DNA of 64,000 bases from Hormiphora californensis (GCA_020137815.1 CM035356.1:5099753-5163752), one strand, 5' to 3'. Numbered from the stretch's first letter, positions 22,394 through 35,471 are shown. Notes: generated by a model from the letters alone, not told the origin. Numbers and translations: made by a program.

Positions 22394-25300
22394 CTAATTC
22401 TTCCTTCTAAATGAGCATCCAAGGGTAATTCGGGCTTTGCCTCCGGTGCTCTGGCAAAGGATAGTGTTGCATGCGCTGCATAGGACGACAGTCTGGGCGT
22501 GGGAGAAAACAGTCGTGATCTGAAAAAGAAATCGGGTTAGGGAGAGAATGGGAGAGTTAGGGAGAGAGAAAGATACAATGTGGGAGAGAAAAAGGGGAGA
22601 GAGAAAGAGATATCTATTTTCATTTTCCCCCTTCCATGAGGATACTGCGTGTATCAATTTGACTTTGTACATCTTGTGTTTTACAAGAGTTAAGGGGGAC
22701 ATGAACATGTGTGTATGTGTACATTGAAAGTCGTGGGGACGGGGTGAATGAGAACACATTGCATTATTACTGGAAATAGGAATTTGAGGCAGATTTGAGT
22801 TGTATTTCATTGAGAAAAAAAGTGGATAAATAATGTATCAACAGTGTATAGGACCGTGTATAATGTATATATAGAGACAGTGCATCTAATCAGACAAGTC
22901 CATCTTTATCATGTTCCGTTCTAACTCTTCAGCATTTGGGGGGGGGGGGGGGGAAGGGACAAGGGCGTCATGGAGTTAGGACTAGAGGTATACCAACAAT
23001 TGCCCTTTTACATTACCGGTTACTCACAAATTGTATATGGTCGTGTTTCATATTGATTGGTCGTTAAAAATTTTCAAAAATGAGCAAATGTTACGTTTAC
23101 TCAAAAATGCGGCACTTAATCTAGTAAAAATCAGTTGATATTCCAACCATAGTAGTAAAAGTGTCTTTTGATCACTTTTATGTACTTTTAATTGAATTTA
23201 CTCATAAATTGCGGCTCTGGGGACCAACTTTGCTAAAGCTGGCACCAATCAAACAGAGTAAAAAATATTGTCACAATTTTCTGTGTAAAATACAGAAAAA
23301 TGATACATATTTCTTATCCATAGCTAGGAGTAAGCAAATTACTCATATTGTGCGGTGTAAAAGGTGGTTGAATTGATGGAATTTTTGGAATTGCATTTAA
23401 CACCCCTCTTTGGTTCCGATTTATGAGTAAAGTGATACTAAAATGTTGCAAATAAAGTGAACAACCATATTAGCTAAAGAAAACTACAAAATTTTACTCA
23501 AATTGTGCGGTGCGGCTAAGAATAGCACAAAACTTTAACCTGCTATAGCACCGCACTAAATGAGTAAACAGATCTGAAAGTGGTTGGATACAGTTCATAT
23601 GGCCAATATCTAATGTATCTACCATGTTTTCAATCTGTTTACTCAAAAATTGCGGCTCTATTGACTGTCGGTTTAAATCAACCATATTTTCAGGTCTCGT
23701 ACCGCACAATATGAGTAACTGAGAGTACCAGTTATCGCCTTATCATACTCATAATTGTTCAAAGGAGATATGTGCAAAAACTTAAACATCAATTTACTCA
23801 TTTTACACCTTAGGAGTAAGATTTTCGGTAGAAAATAGCTGTGTGCCGCACAATATGAGTAAATTTTTCTCAAAACCTAGCTAATCATTTGACGAAAAAT
23901 TATTTCTAATTATTCTTGAAATTTCAAAAGTTTAATCACAACTAGCAAACTATGAGAGCCCTGTGCCGTAACTTTGAACCGCACTGATGTTTTAGCCTAT
24001 ATCTCTGAAAGCCGTTGAATAAGAGTAACCGTTTCTTCACTAAAGTATAGTTCAAAGTATTATGCACTTATTGCAGTATATGAGTAACCAGCCAAGCCTT
24101 TTGGTTGATTCGCAATTCTCTTCTGAAAATGTTTGGTCAAACGACCAATCAATATGAAACACGACCATATACAGGTTTTTAACTGTGAAAAGCTATTTAG
24201 TAGAGTCGATAACTACATCGACCTCTCCCAATTGTTCCAAATTTTGTCACATCTGTTTGGAGCCTCGACACGATCTCTAAACAGGTGTTACTTTTTCACA
24301 AACTGTTTTCATCTTGGTGTAATCAGCATTTGAAATGTTGCTAATCATAACAAAAACCTGACTAAATTTTTTCAACTTGGGGTAAAACCATGGGTGTCAA
24401 AAGTTAGCTCTAGGTCCCCTGAGTAACCATCCGGAGACTCTAAGAGATATTTCAAGCCGTTCTCCCGTAATCATTAATCCCGGTGGTGAAAAAAATACAA
24501 TGCGGACGTACGTGAGCGCTGACAGGCTGTTTACATGTTATTGTATGTCTCTCACTCTCTCTGGAAAAACCGCACGTGCGGTTGCGCCGCGCGAGATAAC
24601 TCTTTCTCAAGGGGGAGAAAAGAGAGAGACGCACATTAACGTTATACATTAAAGTTGAGGTTGTAGGCAATTGCACGTACGTCCATACTCAAATATGTGC
24701 TCTACCGGGATTAATGATTACAGGAGAACGGCTTGAAATATCTCTTGGAGTCTCCGGATGGTTACTCAGGAGACCTAGAGCTAACTTTTGACACCCATGG
24801 TTTTACCCCAAGTTGAAAAAATTTAGTCAGGTTTTTGTTATGATTAGCATCATTTCAACTGCTGATTACACCAAGATGAAAACAGTTTGTGAAAAAGTAG
24901 CACCTGTTTAGAGGTCGTGTCGAGGCTCCAAACAGATGTTACAAAAACTGGAACAATTGGGAGAGGTCGATGTAGTTATCGACTCTACTAATTAGAGGGC
25001 CTTTATTGTTTATAGGTAAGGACATGTATTTTCAATATCTCCAGATTATAGGGAATTCTCTGGCCCCACACGGGAAGTGATGGGGACGAAACCCGCAAAA
25101 TACTGGATGTGACAGGGACAGTATTTAGGTAAGGGTTTAGTGAAAAGTTAGAAACTTTTTCACTGATTATGCGGCTAATAAATCCTTATTCTTGGTTAGC
25201 GCTTAGATTTAATTCTATGAAGAAGATGTGTATAATACCGTCAGTCTCCTTATTCATTACTAAGGTGGGGGTTATTACTACTGTATTGACGAGTTTAAAC

Positions 25301-25740
25301 ACCGATATAATATTCCCACATGGGCTGACAAAGGAGACAATGTCACGTGGGTATTAGATCACACTTGTTGTGCATAGGACACCATTTTACAAGATACCAC
25401 TTTACGATTAGGTCATCTTACTACCATCTTACTACCTTGGCAGCCAATTAGGGATATTTTAAATTAGTACACGATGATCTAGGAGGACCTGTGTATTAGA
25501 TCATCAAGTATTCGCAAATCAGAGATTCATGTAATGTGGAGAGAGTGAAAGCAGAAAGATAGCTAGAGAGAGGAAGAGAGAGAAAGATAGAAGGATAGAG
25601 AGAGAGAGAGCGTGAGAGAGAGATAGAGAGAAAGAAAGTGAGGTAGAAAAAGAGAGAGAAAGATAGAAGTATAGAGAGAGAGAGAGAGAGAGGAAGAAAG
25701 CGAGGTAGAGAGAGAGGTAGAGAGAGAGGTAGAGAGAGAG

Positions 25741-25829
<89 letters not shown>

Positions 25830-26376
25830 TAGAGGTGCTGAGGATTTTGAAGTTTTAGGAGTTGCTTCAAAACCCGATTTTGAAAAAAACTCTCTCATAC
25901 CCAAATTCCAAATGAGTCAGCTGGCAGAGAGAAACACCTCAATCATATTGCGTGTTTTATTGTCTATTGAGTTTGGATGATAGAGAGAGGAGAGAGGAGA
26001 GAGAAATAGTGAGAGATAGAGATAACAGATATTTAGAATAGCAGAAAGACATATATGAAACAAGCGTGGTTTATGAATTGTCTACCCGTGAAGTTAGACA
26101 TATAGGTTGTTACTAGTAGACATATAGGTTGTTACTAGTAGACAAGTCGTACTGTATTCCTTCTCATACAAACTACCACGAGTCTCAACACAAGAAACAG
26201 TGAAAACTATGCCATTAAAATCAATGCCCTATAACATGTATAACTCACCTTGTAACATCCAGGGCACTTGACATCCATGAAGTAGGAGTTTGGGGACTGG
26301 ACCAGCCTCTTGAGTTTGTGTGACCTCTTCTCACTCTCTGCACTGGGGTGCAGCAGGTCTGTTGTCAAGGGCATGA
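22394..26376 (-). CDS. RPS27: 40S ribosomal protein S27 (eS27)
   Basis: Small-subunit ribosomal protein with a C4 zinc finger. Exon with start codon 26376-26249 (ATG at 26374) gives [20 protein letters not shown] and [19 protein letters not shown]. The second exon 22519-22394 gives [20 protein letters not shown] and [16 protein letters not shown]. Joined, 83 residues against 84 in human, with the four zinc Cys (CPGC and CSAC) intact. The acceptor TATAG lies two bases before the ATG, implying an untranslated first exon upstream, as in other ribosomal protein genes. The coding intron (22520-26248) is 3.7 kb, unusual for such a gene, because it holds two foldbacks and a GA microsatellite. Confidence 0.96.
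23033..24174. mobile_element. 1.1-kb TIR element in RPS27 intron
   Basis: Ends are inverted copies of about 33 bp beginning GTATATGGTCGTGTTTCATA (23035) and ending with its complement (to 24173). The interior has many direct and inverted copies of an ACTCAAAAATTGCGGC / GTGCGGTGT motif, giving it a self-complementary texture. No transposase frame, so non-autonomous. Confidence 0.75.
24185..24996. mobile_element. 0.8-kb foldback in RPS27 intron
   Basis: Left arm 24190-24480 (TAGTAGAGTCGATAACTACA start) and right arm 24705-24992 are near-perfect complements. The centre of about 220 bp contains CGTACGT and GC-rich sequence. It abuts the preceding TIR element, so the two may be nested or serial insertions. 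Confidence 0.85.
25555..25832. repeat. GA-rich microsatellite
   Basis: Nearly continuous GAGA with GGTAGAGA variants. The Ser/Leu-rich open frames across it are artefacts. Confidence 0.95.
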
Positions 26377-26463
26377 CTATAACAAGGGGGGATTCTGTTA
26401 GTTTAATGTAGTGTCAAGGGCATGACTATAACAAGGGGACTTTCTGTTAGTTTAATGTAGTGT
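26363..26463. repeat. Duplicated splice acceptor and ATG of RPS27
   Basis: A unit of about 50 bp containing the minus-strand acceptor CTTGTTATAG|TC, the RPS27 ATG and two further codons is present twice in tandem (starting 26363 and 26413). The upstream copy is a potential decoy acceptor with its own ATG. Confidence 0.85.
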
Positions 26464-26774
26464 CATTCAAAACAGAAATAATCTATTAGTTCATGTTAAA
26501 CTTGAGTTAAATAACGATATCATAAGGGTAACTGGAGTTATCTTTTTAAGAAAGTGGAAAAAGAGGTTTAAAATTATACTGATAACAATCAAATTATAAA
26601 CACACTGTGGTAATAAATTAAACATACAATAAATTAATATCTATACTAGTTTACAAAGTTTACAAGTTTACAAAATTAAATTCGGCATACAATGCATAAA
26701 GACAAATATACCACGTTCTCAGCATGATGCTTCTACGTACAATGATGTGAATGATGCAGTGACCAACATACACT

Positions 26775-27060
26775 ACCCAGGGGGGAGCAGTGTAACCAAT
26801 GAGTTGTCGTTGGGACTCCTGTAGCCCCGAACTGGAGGGTGATCAGGTATACCATCCAGGAACTTGCCGAGAGAAACTTTGAGATCCTCTAGTGTTTCGC
26901 ATATTCGAACTTCTTTCGGCATCCTATTGAAGAGCTTGACTGACCTCACTGAGAATGATCCTTCCCTGATGGTCTCAATTGAATCTTGGGCCGAAGTGTA
27001 AAGGTCCGGGTATTCAGCTAGGAGACCTCGCCGTGGATGAACCTTGAATGACTCGTACTA
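26775..27060 (-). mobile_element. LINE C-terminal fragment
   Basis: The minus strand reads SVRSVKLFNRMPKEVRICET, then LGKFLDGIPDHPPVRGYRSP and NDNSLV. It is collinear with the C-terminus of the LINE at 28545-29600 (RATRLWNTLPKTV ... RFPDRPPVSGYSRQNNNS). It is a 5'-truncated relative in the opposite orientation. Confidence 0.75.
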
Positions 27061-27079
27061 CTAGAATAGAAAGGGGTAA

Positions 27080-28540
27080 TTGTCTTCCCACGGTAACCCC
27101 GGAGGCTGACAATGAGAGTTTTGAGAAGACAGAAGGATAGCCTCTAGAGTTATCTAATTGGAAATACTTAATGTAATCCTATGTGAGGGTAGGGCAAGCC
27201 AACAACAATCTACACATACAAACGCTCAGACCTCATGTGTGTAAACACGGTAAAATGAGGTGATGAACAGCAAGCACGTTGATTTATTGCGAAATCGGGC
27301 CGTAATAGAATGGATTTTGTAATCGAACTTGTCTATACACTAATTGTGTATTATGTAATTTGAGCAAACATGTTTTTTGGATGAGAAAAAGAGAAGGAAG
27401 AATTTTTAAAGAAGGAAGTAGAAAGGTTTTATTAGGGACCAAAGTGTTGAAAAGGAGATGATGCAAAGGGCCTGTCGCTCACTCTCCGTCACAATTCATT
27501 GTGTGAGCACCAGAGAGCAACATATGAATGAGATAACGAACGTGAGCTACACTGAGACATGTGATCCCCCAAATCTCTGAAGGAGAGAAAGAATTACTCA
27601 ACAGTAATGAGAGAAGTGATCCGACGACGATTTAAGGTTAGTCGTCAATGGAAAAGTTTGGGCCCTTTTAGCATAGTTAGAATATGATGGTGCAGTCCAT
27701 AATTTAGAACAGCTGAAACCAAACTTCCTCATTGATTAAGCGGCTAATAACCAAATCAACCCATCCATGGTACCAGGTTCCCATTTATGTCGCTACAGAA
27801 TAAAAAACGGAAGCGGTTACAGACCTGAAACGCTCGAGAGAGTAAGAGGAAGGAATGTTTCTTTTTAAGGGACGTTGATGTACTCTACATCTTCCTTTTA
27901 CGATAACATTGGCCGGTAGAACTAAAGACCGAGACAGTATATTTATGGGTTATCAACTTTTACAGCCAGTATGGTTCACACTTCACGATTTGTAACTCTC
28001 GATTTCCCACACTCAACACTCAACACTGTCGAGTTATTTATTGAAAATTCCTCTCAGTTGACTGGAATGGACATCAGGCATAGACATTAGAATCGCATCG
28101 CTCTTGATTTCGAATGACAGTAGAGTTGTACAATGTACAGACTACAGACCACTCACGCTAGACGGCAGACGGCAGCGGGCAGACGCCGCACCGCATCCGC
28201 CATCCAGCACGCTTGACGAAAAAGACGCTCCGAGATGCCTCGTCATCTTGAGCCTCATGCTCATCTCGAGAGTGAAATCCGCGCCGCGCGAACAAATGCA
28301 GCGCGTTCCGATTAATTTCAAAACTGTGCAGAGCAAAAAAGTTAAATTGGAATTTAAAATTTTTTTAAACACTTCACGAACTTTTCGCAAATTTTCTTGT
28401 GAATTGTGACTTTTTTTCCTTTCGCAAAGAGAACGTGCCATGCTCTCTTTCTGATAGCCTACAGGGGTGCCGGGTGACAGAACGGTGAGACTAAGAGGCA
28501 CGAACGGGGGGAGGGAGGGGGGGGCTGAGATTTTGGCAAA
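27080..28540. other. Spacer upstream of a LINE, no gene recognised
   Basis: AT-rich to mid-GC sequence without convincing exons. 28100-28320 is GC-richer, but neither strand gives a recognisable protein. Confidence 0.35.
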
Positions 28541-28544
28541 ATCA

Positions 28545-29600
28545 TCCTGGGAAAAAGTGCTGAGCGGAGTTCCACAAGGAACAGTTCTTGGTCCGATCCT
28601 GTTCATTGTCTACGTCGCTGATCTCAACAGTGCAGTCAAATTCTCGGTCACCAAAACATTGGCTGATGATACAAAGCTGATAAAAGGGATTGCGTCAGAA
28701 AAATCTCACCAAGAGTTGCAAAGAGATCTTCTGGAAGTGGGAAACTGGTCAAAAATCAATAACATGGCCTTAAATGAAGAAAAGTTCGAGGTTTTACATT
28801 ACTGTTTGAACCAGACCTCCCTCCTACAACAGTTACCTTTCGTTACGGATCTTAAGACCTACCATACACCAGAGGGTCTGGAGATAAACCCAAAACAATG
28901 TGTACGTGATCTCGGAGTCATGATTTCCAATGATTTATCCTGGGAGAAACAAGTGGGGAAAATGGCGGAGGAAGCAAGAAAAATGAGTGGATGGGCATTG
29001 CGTGCATTCAAAACTCGTGACAGGAAAACGATGCTCATCTTGTATAAAACGCTCATACGGAGTAAACTCGAATACTGTTGTGCACTCTGGGACTCACCGA
29101 AAATCTCAGACATCCAAGCACTTGAAGATGTACAAAGAAAGTACACTAGAAAAATCCAGGGGCTGAAGGAGTTTACCTACTGGGAGCGGCTGGAGAAGCT
29201 GCATCTTCAGTCACTTCAGCGTCGCCGTGAACGGTATTCTATAATCCTTATGTGGAAAATGGCTAATGATGAAGCTCCAAATAACATCGGGATCCGATTC
29301 TACCCATCAGACCGTCTCGGAATTAGAGCTGAAGTTCCTACCTCACCCACGAGTGCACAGACCTCGATAGCAACTAAACAATACAACTCGTTCGCTGGAC
29401 GGGCAACAAGGCTATGGAACACTCTGCCAAAGACGGTGAATTCAGCAAAAAGGCTAGAGAATTTCAAGGTTCTTCTCGGGGAGTGGATGAAGCGTTTCCC
29501 TGATAGACCACCTGTCTCCGGATACAGCCGTCAAAACAACAATTCAATTCTGGAATGGTCCCGTGGGACTGTTTGTGCGGGGGATGTTCGATTGGACTGA
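28545..29600 (+). mobile_element. 5'-truncated CR1/Jockey-type LINE, RT C-terminal half
   Basis: The open frame begins at the RT palm: VLSGVPQGTVLGPILFIVYV, then LADDTKLI in place of the usual YADD/FADD context. It continues through the thumb (CVRDLGVMISNDLSW, LYKTLIRSKLEYCCALWDS) and a typical tail (RATRLWNTLPKTVNSAK ... FPDRPPVSGY). Endonuclease and the first half of RT are missing. The frame is still open for about 350 codons, so it is fairly recent. ACAAAGTT repeats follow the stop at about 29633-29655. Confidence 0.85.
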
Positions 29601-30385
29601 CACCATTATATGTTGATATATGAAGTTGATTACAAAGTTACAAAGTTACAAAGTATTTCAAAACACCAACTTTTTCGGAAAGAATTTCCCTGTTCCGCCG
29701 AAGTATGGAGATATGTATATAATTCCGTAACCCCTGGGCTGTTCGCAATTTGATGAATGATTATTTTAAGTATTTTGGTGTTCGATGCAAAGTTTTTGTT
29801 TACTGTTCACGCTCACAGCGAGACCGCAAAGGCCAAAGAGCCCAAGCGGTGTCGGTTACGGGTGTCTGGGTTTCCGCATATTTGTTAAGCAACTGGGAAT
29901 TTAAAACAGCATGTAAAATTGAGGAAAAGCACATAAATCCACCCGGGCAGGGGAACAAAAACTTGTTGCGCTGTGTTAACCAAATGCAAACCAGTGTGTG
30001 TCTGAAGTCGGAACACATTTAAGGGCCTCCATATTTGTGGCCACAGTATCTTCCTTTGTTTTTTTTCATTTCACTTTTTCATAGTTTTAATATCGGTTTT
30101 GGTGCTGCTTAGTAAATATATTACGACATTATGTTGCGCAGACTCGGTTTATGCAATTAACGACTCTCTTCCTCTTTCAAAAATTGCTCCACCCATCTTG
30201 TTCTAAGAGAGTGTCTAACAAGACCATCGTTATTTACTATTTACCAATATTTGACATTTGTCAACAATATTCCATCAAACATACACATGAAATGATAAAT
30301 GGGAGTTGTTTGTATCAAATATCAAGTAGTACACTCTAACAAAAGTAATATCACATATAGCATTGTGAAACATGACCTAAAGATA
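29601..30385. other. Intergenic, no gene recognised
   Basis: An open frame at 29750-30022 (90 codons) has no recognisable features and no splice-supported context. The upstream region of the consortin-like gene lies at its right end. Confidence 0.35.
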
Positions 30386-33300
30386 ATGAGAACAGACGAA
30401 CATCAATCAGAGGAGTTGGAGAGTTCCCCCCTTTCTGAGAGTGGTGAGGAGGAGGAGGAGGAGGAGAGAGATAACAAAGATGAAGATGAATCTGATGAGG
30501 GAGAATCGGTAAGAAGACTCCAAACAACTGTGTGTTCAATAAAGAGTTTCTAGACTCTCTCACACACACGTAATAGTTCCTTGAGTATTATGACTACTGC
30601 ACATATTATGACATATCTCAGACTGTTATGACACATTTACCACCTGGTTACAGGAGCTAGAGACAGCCAGGAGAAGGGCAGCCACTAGACGGAAAACTAA
30701 ACGTGAAAGTGGCCACAAACCAACATTAGAGGATCTCCAGTTAGTGGGGGACTTGCTGTTTGCAGAGAGGCCTACTGTTGGTTACTCTGCTTTGGAACAG
30801 AAGGTGGGAAATTATTGAAAGTTCTTAGTTCATTATCATTATAGCAGTATTACAATTCTCCTAATGATGAAATTTAGTTTGATCTGATGAAATGAGGTAA
30901 TAGGTAATGTTTCTCTAGATGAGACTATGAAAATTAGTTTCATCTATAGAAGAGTTCATTTCTATTGTCTAGAACAAAATTCAAATCTTTCCCGTGTCTC
31001 TTTATGAGTGTCTTTTCCTGTCTGTTTGACTGTGTGTCTCTAAAATATTTGACAGTCATATTCATACTATCTTCATTTTCCTGTTTGTTCGTCTGTTCGT
31101 TTGTATATTTAGGTCCAGTCGGTGTATGTTGTATGCAAGTCGCATATATTATTTGCTCACACATCAGCAGCGAAATATATGGACTGTCATTTCGGGGGAA
31201 GTGCCAAAACTAACTTTAAATATTTCACATATAAGGGTAAATTTTCCTGCCTCCTGTTCTGCCGTGAGAGAGAGGGAGAAAGGGGAGATGGGAGGGAGAT
31301 AGAGGGAGATGGGGGAGAGATAGGGAAAGAGAGACAGAGACAGAGACAGAGACAGAGACAGAGACAGAGACAGAGACAGAGACAGAGACAGAGACAGAGA
31401 CAGAGACAGAGACAGAGACAGAGACAGAGACAGAGACAGAGGAACGAGAGAGATTTCATTTATTCCTTTCCTCAGGAGTTGATAGCGTTGGGTGATGTCA
31501 GTAAGCTGAATGCAGAGGGGCGAGCCTCTGTCTTTGAGAAGGGACTGCATTTTGAAAAGAAAGGAAAACCAGGGTAATTACAGAGTGTAATTAGTAATTA
31601 TTAATTACAGAGGTGTGTTAGAACTGTTTTACTTTCCCTAGATGGATACTGATTGTCATGAAATATGATTTGACTGCCACATTCTTGACCAATATTTGAC
31701 TGCCACAAAGCACACACTTGCACTGCTGGCTGTACATATTGCTTAGCAATCTGTATCCCAATACTGCCCCCTGTTATTAATATAAACCACACTCCCTGTT
31801 TATAACCCCCCGCGGCCCCCCCCCCCCCCCCCGCTGTGTACTACCCCTCGTTATATTTCCAGGCTAGCCCTACAGTGTTACCTGGCGTGTATACAGGGTC
31901 TGGATGGAAGTGTTGGATTATTCCCAGAGCTACCGCTGTGTCTCAGACATATCGCCCGACTTTATTTTGCCGAGGAGGACTATGAGAAAGCTGTCCATTT
32001 CGTACAGGCTGAGAAGCTATACTACGAGACAGCATTACTTGGTAAGTAACTTTTAGGGAAATGAAAAGGGGTAATCAGGAATGACAACTACATATTTGGG
32101 GAATACTAAAACCACCGTTTGATAAAATATTTGGTTGCTAAACGGTCTGGGTATGAGCAGTTCTTGAAAGTTCTATAAGAATGAGGATATTAACAAGTTC
32201 TAAAAGGTTCTATAATATAAGTTTGAACTATGTGCACATTAAAAAGTTCTTTGAATTCCTAGAATGACGTCTAGAAAGTGGGTGATATAAGATGCTTATT
32301 AAAAAGATATTGACAAATGACATCTCTCTCTCTCTCACAGCAACAGAGGAAACAGAAGATGCTGGATCTGAATCAGCTCAGGAAGATGGGTCACCTGCAT
32401 CAAGATCTGATACATCTCCACCTGACGATCTGAGAAAGATGATGATAGCAAGAGCTCAGGAGTTTGAACTTCTGGCTGATATGTGCCTTCATAGTAAAAA
32501 GTAAGGGCCCTGAATCACTGCATATATAATTAGGGCCTTGGATATATAATTGGGGTTCAGAGCGGAAATGTAAAACATAACCCCTTCCTTTTTCAGTATT
32601 GGTCTCGCTCTGGACTACATAGGGAAGGTAAGTTGTTACACGCACAAATTAGAGGGAGCCCCATGTGCCCCAAACAATTCTCTCTCCGTGGCCCTTTCTC
32701 TGTGTGTAAGGGCCACATTTGGGCCACTTGTCCAGAAGTCCCCTTCAGTTTGAGTTAACGTAGCGCGCGGTGTCTTTTTAATAACCTCCCTTGCGCGCAG
32801 TGGTCCACCAACTCTACTCGGTCAGACAGCCAACACCAACTTACCATGTATCATCTGTCATCCTCGGTCCTTGCAGGTTTGGTGGAGGTTTAGAGGTTTA
32901 GAGGTTGGTGGAGGTTTGGTGGTTGTTTGGTTTTGCGGGGTTTGTCTCGGTTCTTTGGGTTTGGTCTGGCACTGGCAGCATGATTCATGTTCTCAACTTA
33001 CTTAGTTCATGATTTTATACTTGAAATGACGACATATAATTCATTATTACTTATTCATCTCTCTCGCTCTCACACAGGCAGCGAAGATTAGTGAAGCGGT
33101 CTATGGAAAGGACGACCAGAGGAGCAACCAAGCCTACGAAAAGTTCTCATACATTTATGCAGAAGCTGGGAAAATACAATACAATGGTAGAGAGAGAAAA
33201 GAGTTTGTTAGCGTGTGTGTGTCTGCTTTGTGTGGTAGGAATTAGCTTTTGTTCATACCGTCAGTCGCACCGCCCTAACATACTGCCCCTAGATGCTCTC

Positions 33301-35471
33301 CAAAGATTCCAACGTCGCCAATCACAACTAGCCGCACCTAAGGAGGAAGATATCATACAAGGTAATTGGGGGAAACATGGCATTAGGATTATATTTGTAT
33401 GGCATTATACCCCTGATCATTGTGTTGTTTCAGAAGAGGTCTATACCCCGGAGCAGAGCCTTGGACAGAAGATATTCAGTCTTCTTCTTCTCTTTCTCTT
33501 CTTTATCATAATCATCGTGGAGGTAAAAGTTGCCGACATCCCCCCAGTTGCCTTGTGCCCCCACCCCCTTGTAGCCTTGTTCCCCCCACCCCCCTGAGTT
33601 GCCTTTTTCGACCCTTTCGAGGTAATATATTACTTGTTTATATGTCACTGTCACGTCTGTTTGTATTTTCCGTCCCATTTCCCTCTCCTTACGGAGTTTC
33701 CTACCGCTGTGTTTGTTGCGTCAGTGTTTGTTTATTAAGGGTACGCTAACCAAAAATTTTTTTCGAGTGCAGGGAAATCTCTCACCGTAGGGTTGTAGGC
33801 CATGCCAAGGAGACCTCAAATATGCAATTTGAGCTCTCAAGTCGAATTCATATTTTTGCTACAGCTGTTTAAAAAATGTCCTGTAAATACGTTTTTGGCA
33901 TCTCAAAAAATGTTTTTTAAAGATATGAGCATGAAAATTTGGGGATTTTAAGAGGACATGAAGGTGAATAACCGAAAAAATTTTTTTTGCAATCCGAGCT
34001 GATTTCCGGTCCTGAGATGGATTTCTTTTTTTCCACTTTAACGCCCTATTTGGCAAAGTTCCGAAAACATGTGAAAGCTGTAAATTGGTGAAAAGTTGCG
34101 TCTAACGATTGTCTAAGTGGCCATAAATTTTGGGCGTGTCCTTATTTGAGATAAGCTGTACAGAGTTTTTTTTGTGTAAGCCGTCATTTCAGAAATAAAT
34201 AAATTCCCTGTATCTCAAAAACGGCTGATCGTAGAGACCTGAGACTATGCTTAAACGATTCAGAAGGTCCGATTTTGGGGGGGGTCTTCTGAGAGACATT
34301 TTGCTCCTACTTCAACCGTTTTTGCTGTAATTGCGAAAAACAAATTCTATGGAAAGGGCAAAAGCTAAAATCCAATATCCTGTAATTAGGGAATTTTAGC
34401 TAAGAAAGGACCGAAACTATGGAAAAATGTGTAACAAGCTAATTCCTTCACTATTTGGTCCATATGGGTCCCTATAATCACCAAAAACAAAATCACAAAA
34501 AAATCCACGATGGCGAAGATGGGTTTTGTTTTTCGCAATTACAGCAAAAACGGTTGAAGTAGGAGCAAAATGTCTCTCAGAAGACCCCCCCAAAATCGGA
34601 CCTTCTGAATCGTTTAAGCATAGTCTCAGGTCTCTACGATCAGCCGTTTTTGAGATACAGGGAATTTATTTATTTCTGAAATGACAGCTTTCACAAAAAA
34701 AACTCTGTACAGCTTATCTCAAATAAGGACACGCCCAAAATTTATGGCCACTTAGATAATCGTTAGACGCAACTTTTCACCAATTTACAGCTTTCACATG
34801 TTTTTGGAACTTTGCCAAATAGGGCGTTAAAGTGGAAAAAAAGAAATCCATCTCAGGACCGGAAATCAGCTCGGATTGCAAAAAAATTTTTTGTGGTTAT
34901 TCACCTTCATGTCCTCTTCAAATCCCCAAATTTTCATGCTCCTATCTTTAAAAAAATTTTTTTGAGATGCCAAAAACGTATTTACAGGACATTTTTTAAA
35001 CAGCTGTAGCAAAAATATGAATTCGACTTGAGAGCTCAAATTGCATATTTGAGGTCTCCTTGGCATGACCTACAACCCTACGGTGAGAGATTTCCCTGCA
35101 CTCGAAAAAAATTTTTGGTTAGCGTACCCTTAAGCCGTGTACTATTTTTAATATTTTCTCTCCTTTTTCTTACCCTCACAGGACTCTTAGCTCCCTCTCT
35201 TTTCCTCTCTCTTCCTTTAATTATTCTGTGGCAGCTGTGCGATAATAATTATTATTGAATCCCCTCCTCTCTATCTCTCCATCACTCTATCTCTATCTTT
35301 CTCTCCATCTCTCCATCACTCCATCTCTCCATCACTCTATCTCTCCATCTCTCTATGTTTCAGATTCTGCTCGTTATCCTCAGCTTCTCCAAGGGTTACC
35401 TTTACATTCCATCATCCCGGGAAATCACTAACGCTCTCCACTACATTTGGTTGAAGGGTACCGGAAGGTGA
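30386..35471 (+). CDS. CNST: Consortin-like single-pass membrane protein
   Basis: Consortin is a trans-Golgi sorting receptor (for connexins in vertebrates). Exons: 30386-30508, 30654-30803, 31476-31573, 31863-32041, 32341-32500, 32597-32627, 33078-33212, 33265-33361, 33434-33522 and 35364-35471; phases agree throughout, giving about 389 residues. The N-terminus is highly acidic (Glu/Asp run after SESGEEEE). The block ELPLCLRHIARLYFAEEDYE, KAVHFVQAEKLYYE matches human consortin ALPLCLHQIAESYFQEEDYEKAMKFIQLERLY. Residues about 339-361 form one membrane segment (KIFSLLLLFLFFIIIIVE, then ILLVIL), followed by a short tail ITNALHYIWLKG like human ELKHWIYLS. It lacks the long middle region of the vertebrate protein (over 700 residues). 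Exon 7 requires a GTGTGT donor and a 52-nt intron; that junction is the least certain. Confidence 0.82.
31330..31442. repeat. (GACAGA)n microsatellite in CNST intron 2
   Basis: About 18 perfect hexamer units 35 bp before the next exon acceptor. The long Arg/Gln and Ser/Leu frames are artefacts. Confidence 0.95.
33739..35129. mobile_element. 1.4-kb foldback with TTAA target duplication
   Basis: In the last CNST intron. Arms begin GGGTACGCTAACCAAAAATT and end with the complement AATTTTTGGTTAGCGTACCC, and are near perfect for about 640 bp each around a centre near 34430. TTAA flanks both ends (33735-33738 and 35130-35133). The centre contains AACAAGCTAATTCCTTCACT and GGGAATTTTAG, shared with the TXNDC9 foldback. 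The mirror-image 65-residue open frames in the arms are not genes. Confidence 0.88.

Noticed and set aside
33859-35009. Two nearly identical 65-residue open frames (MPNRALKWKKRN)
   Set aside because: They are the same arm sequence of a foldback read on opposite strands; no gene context.
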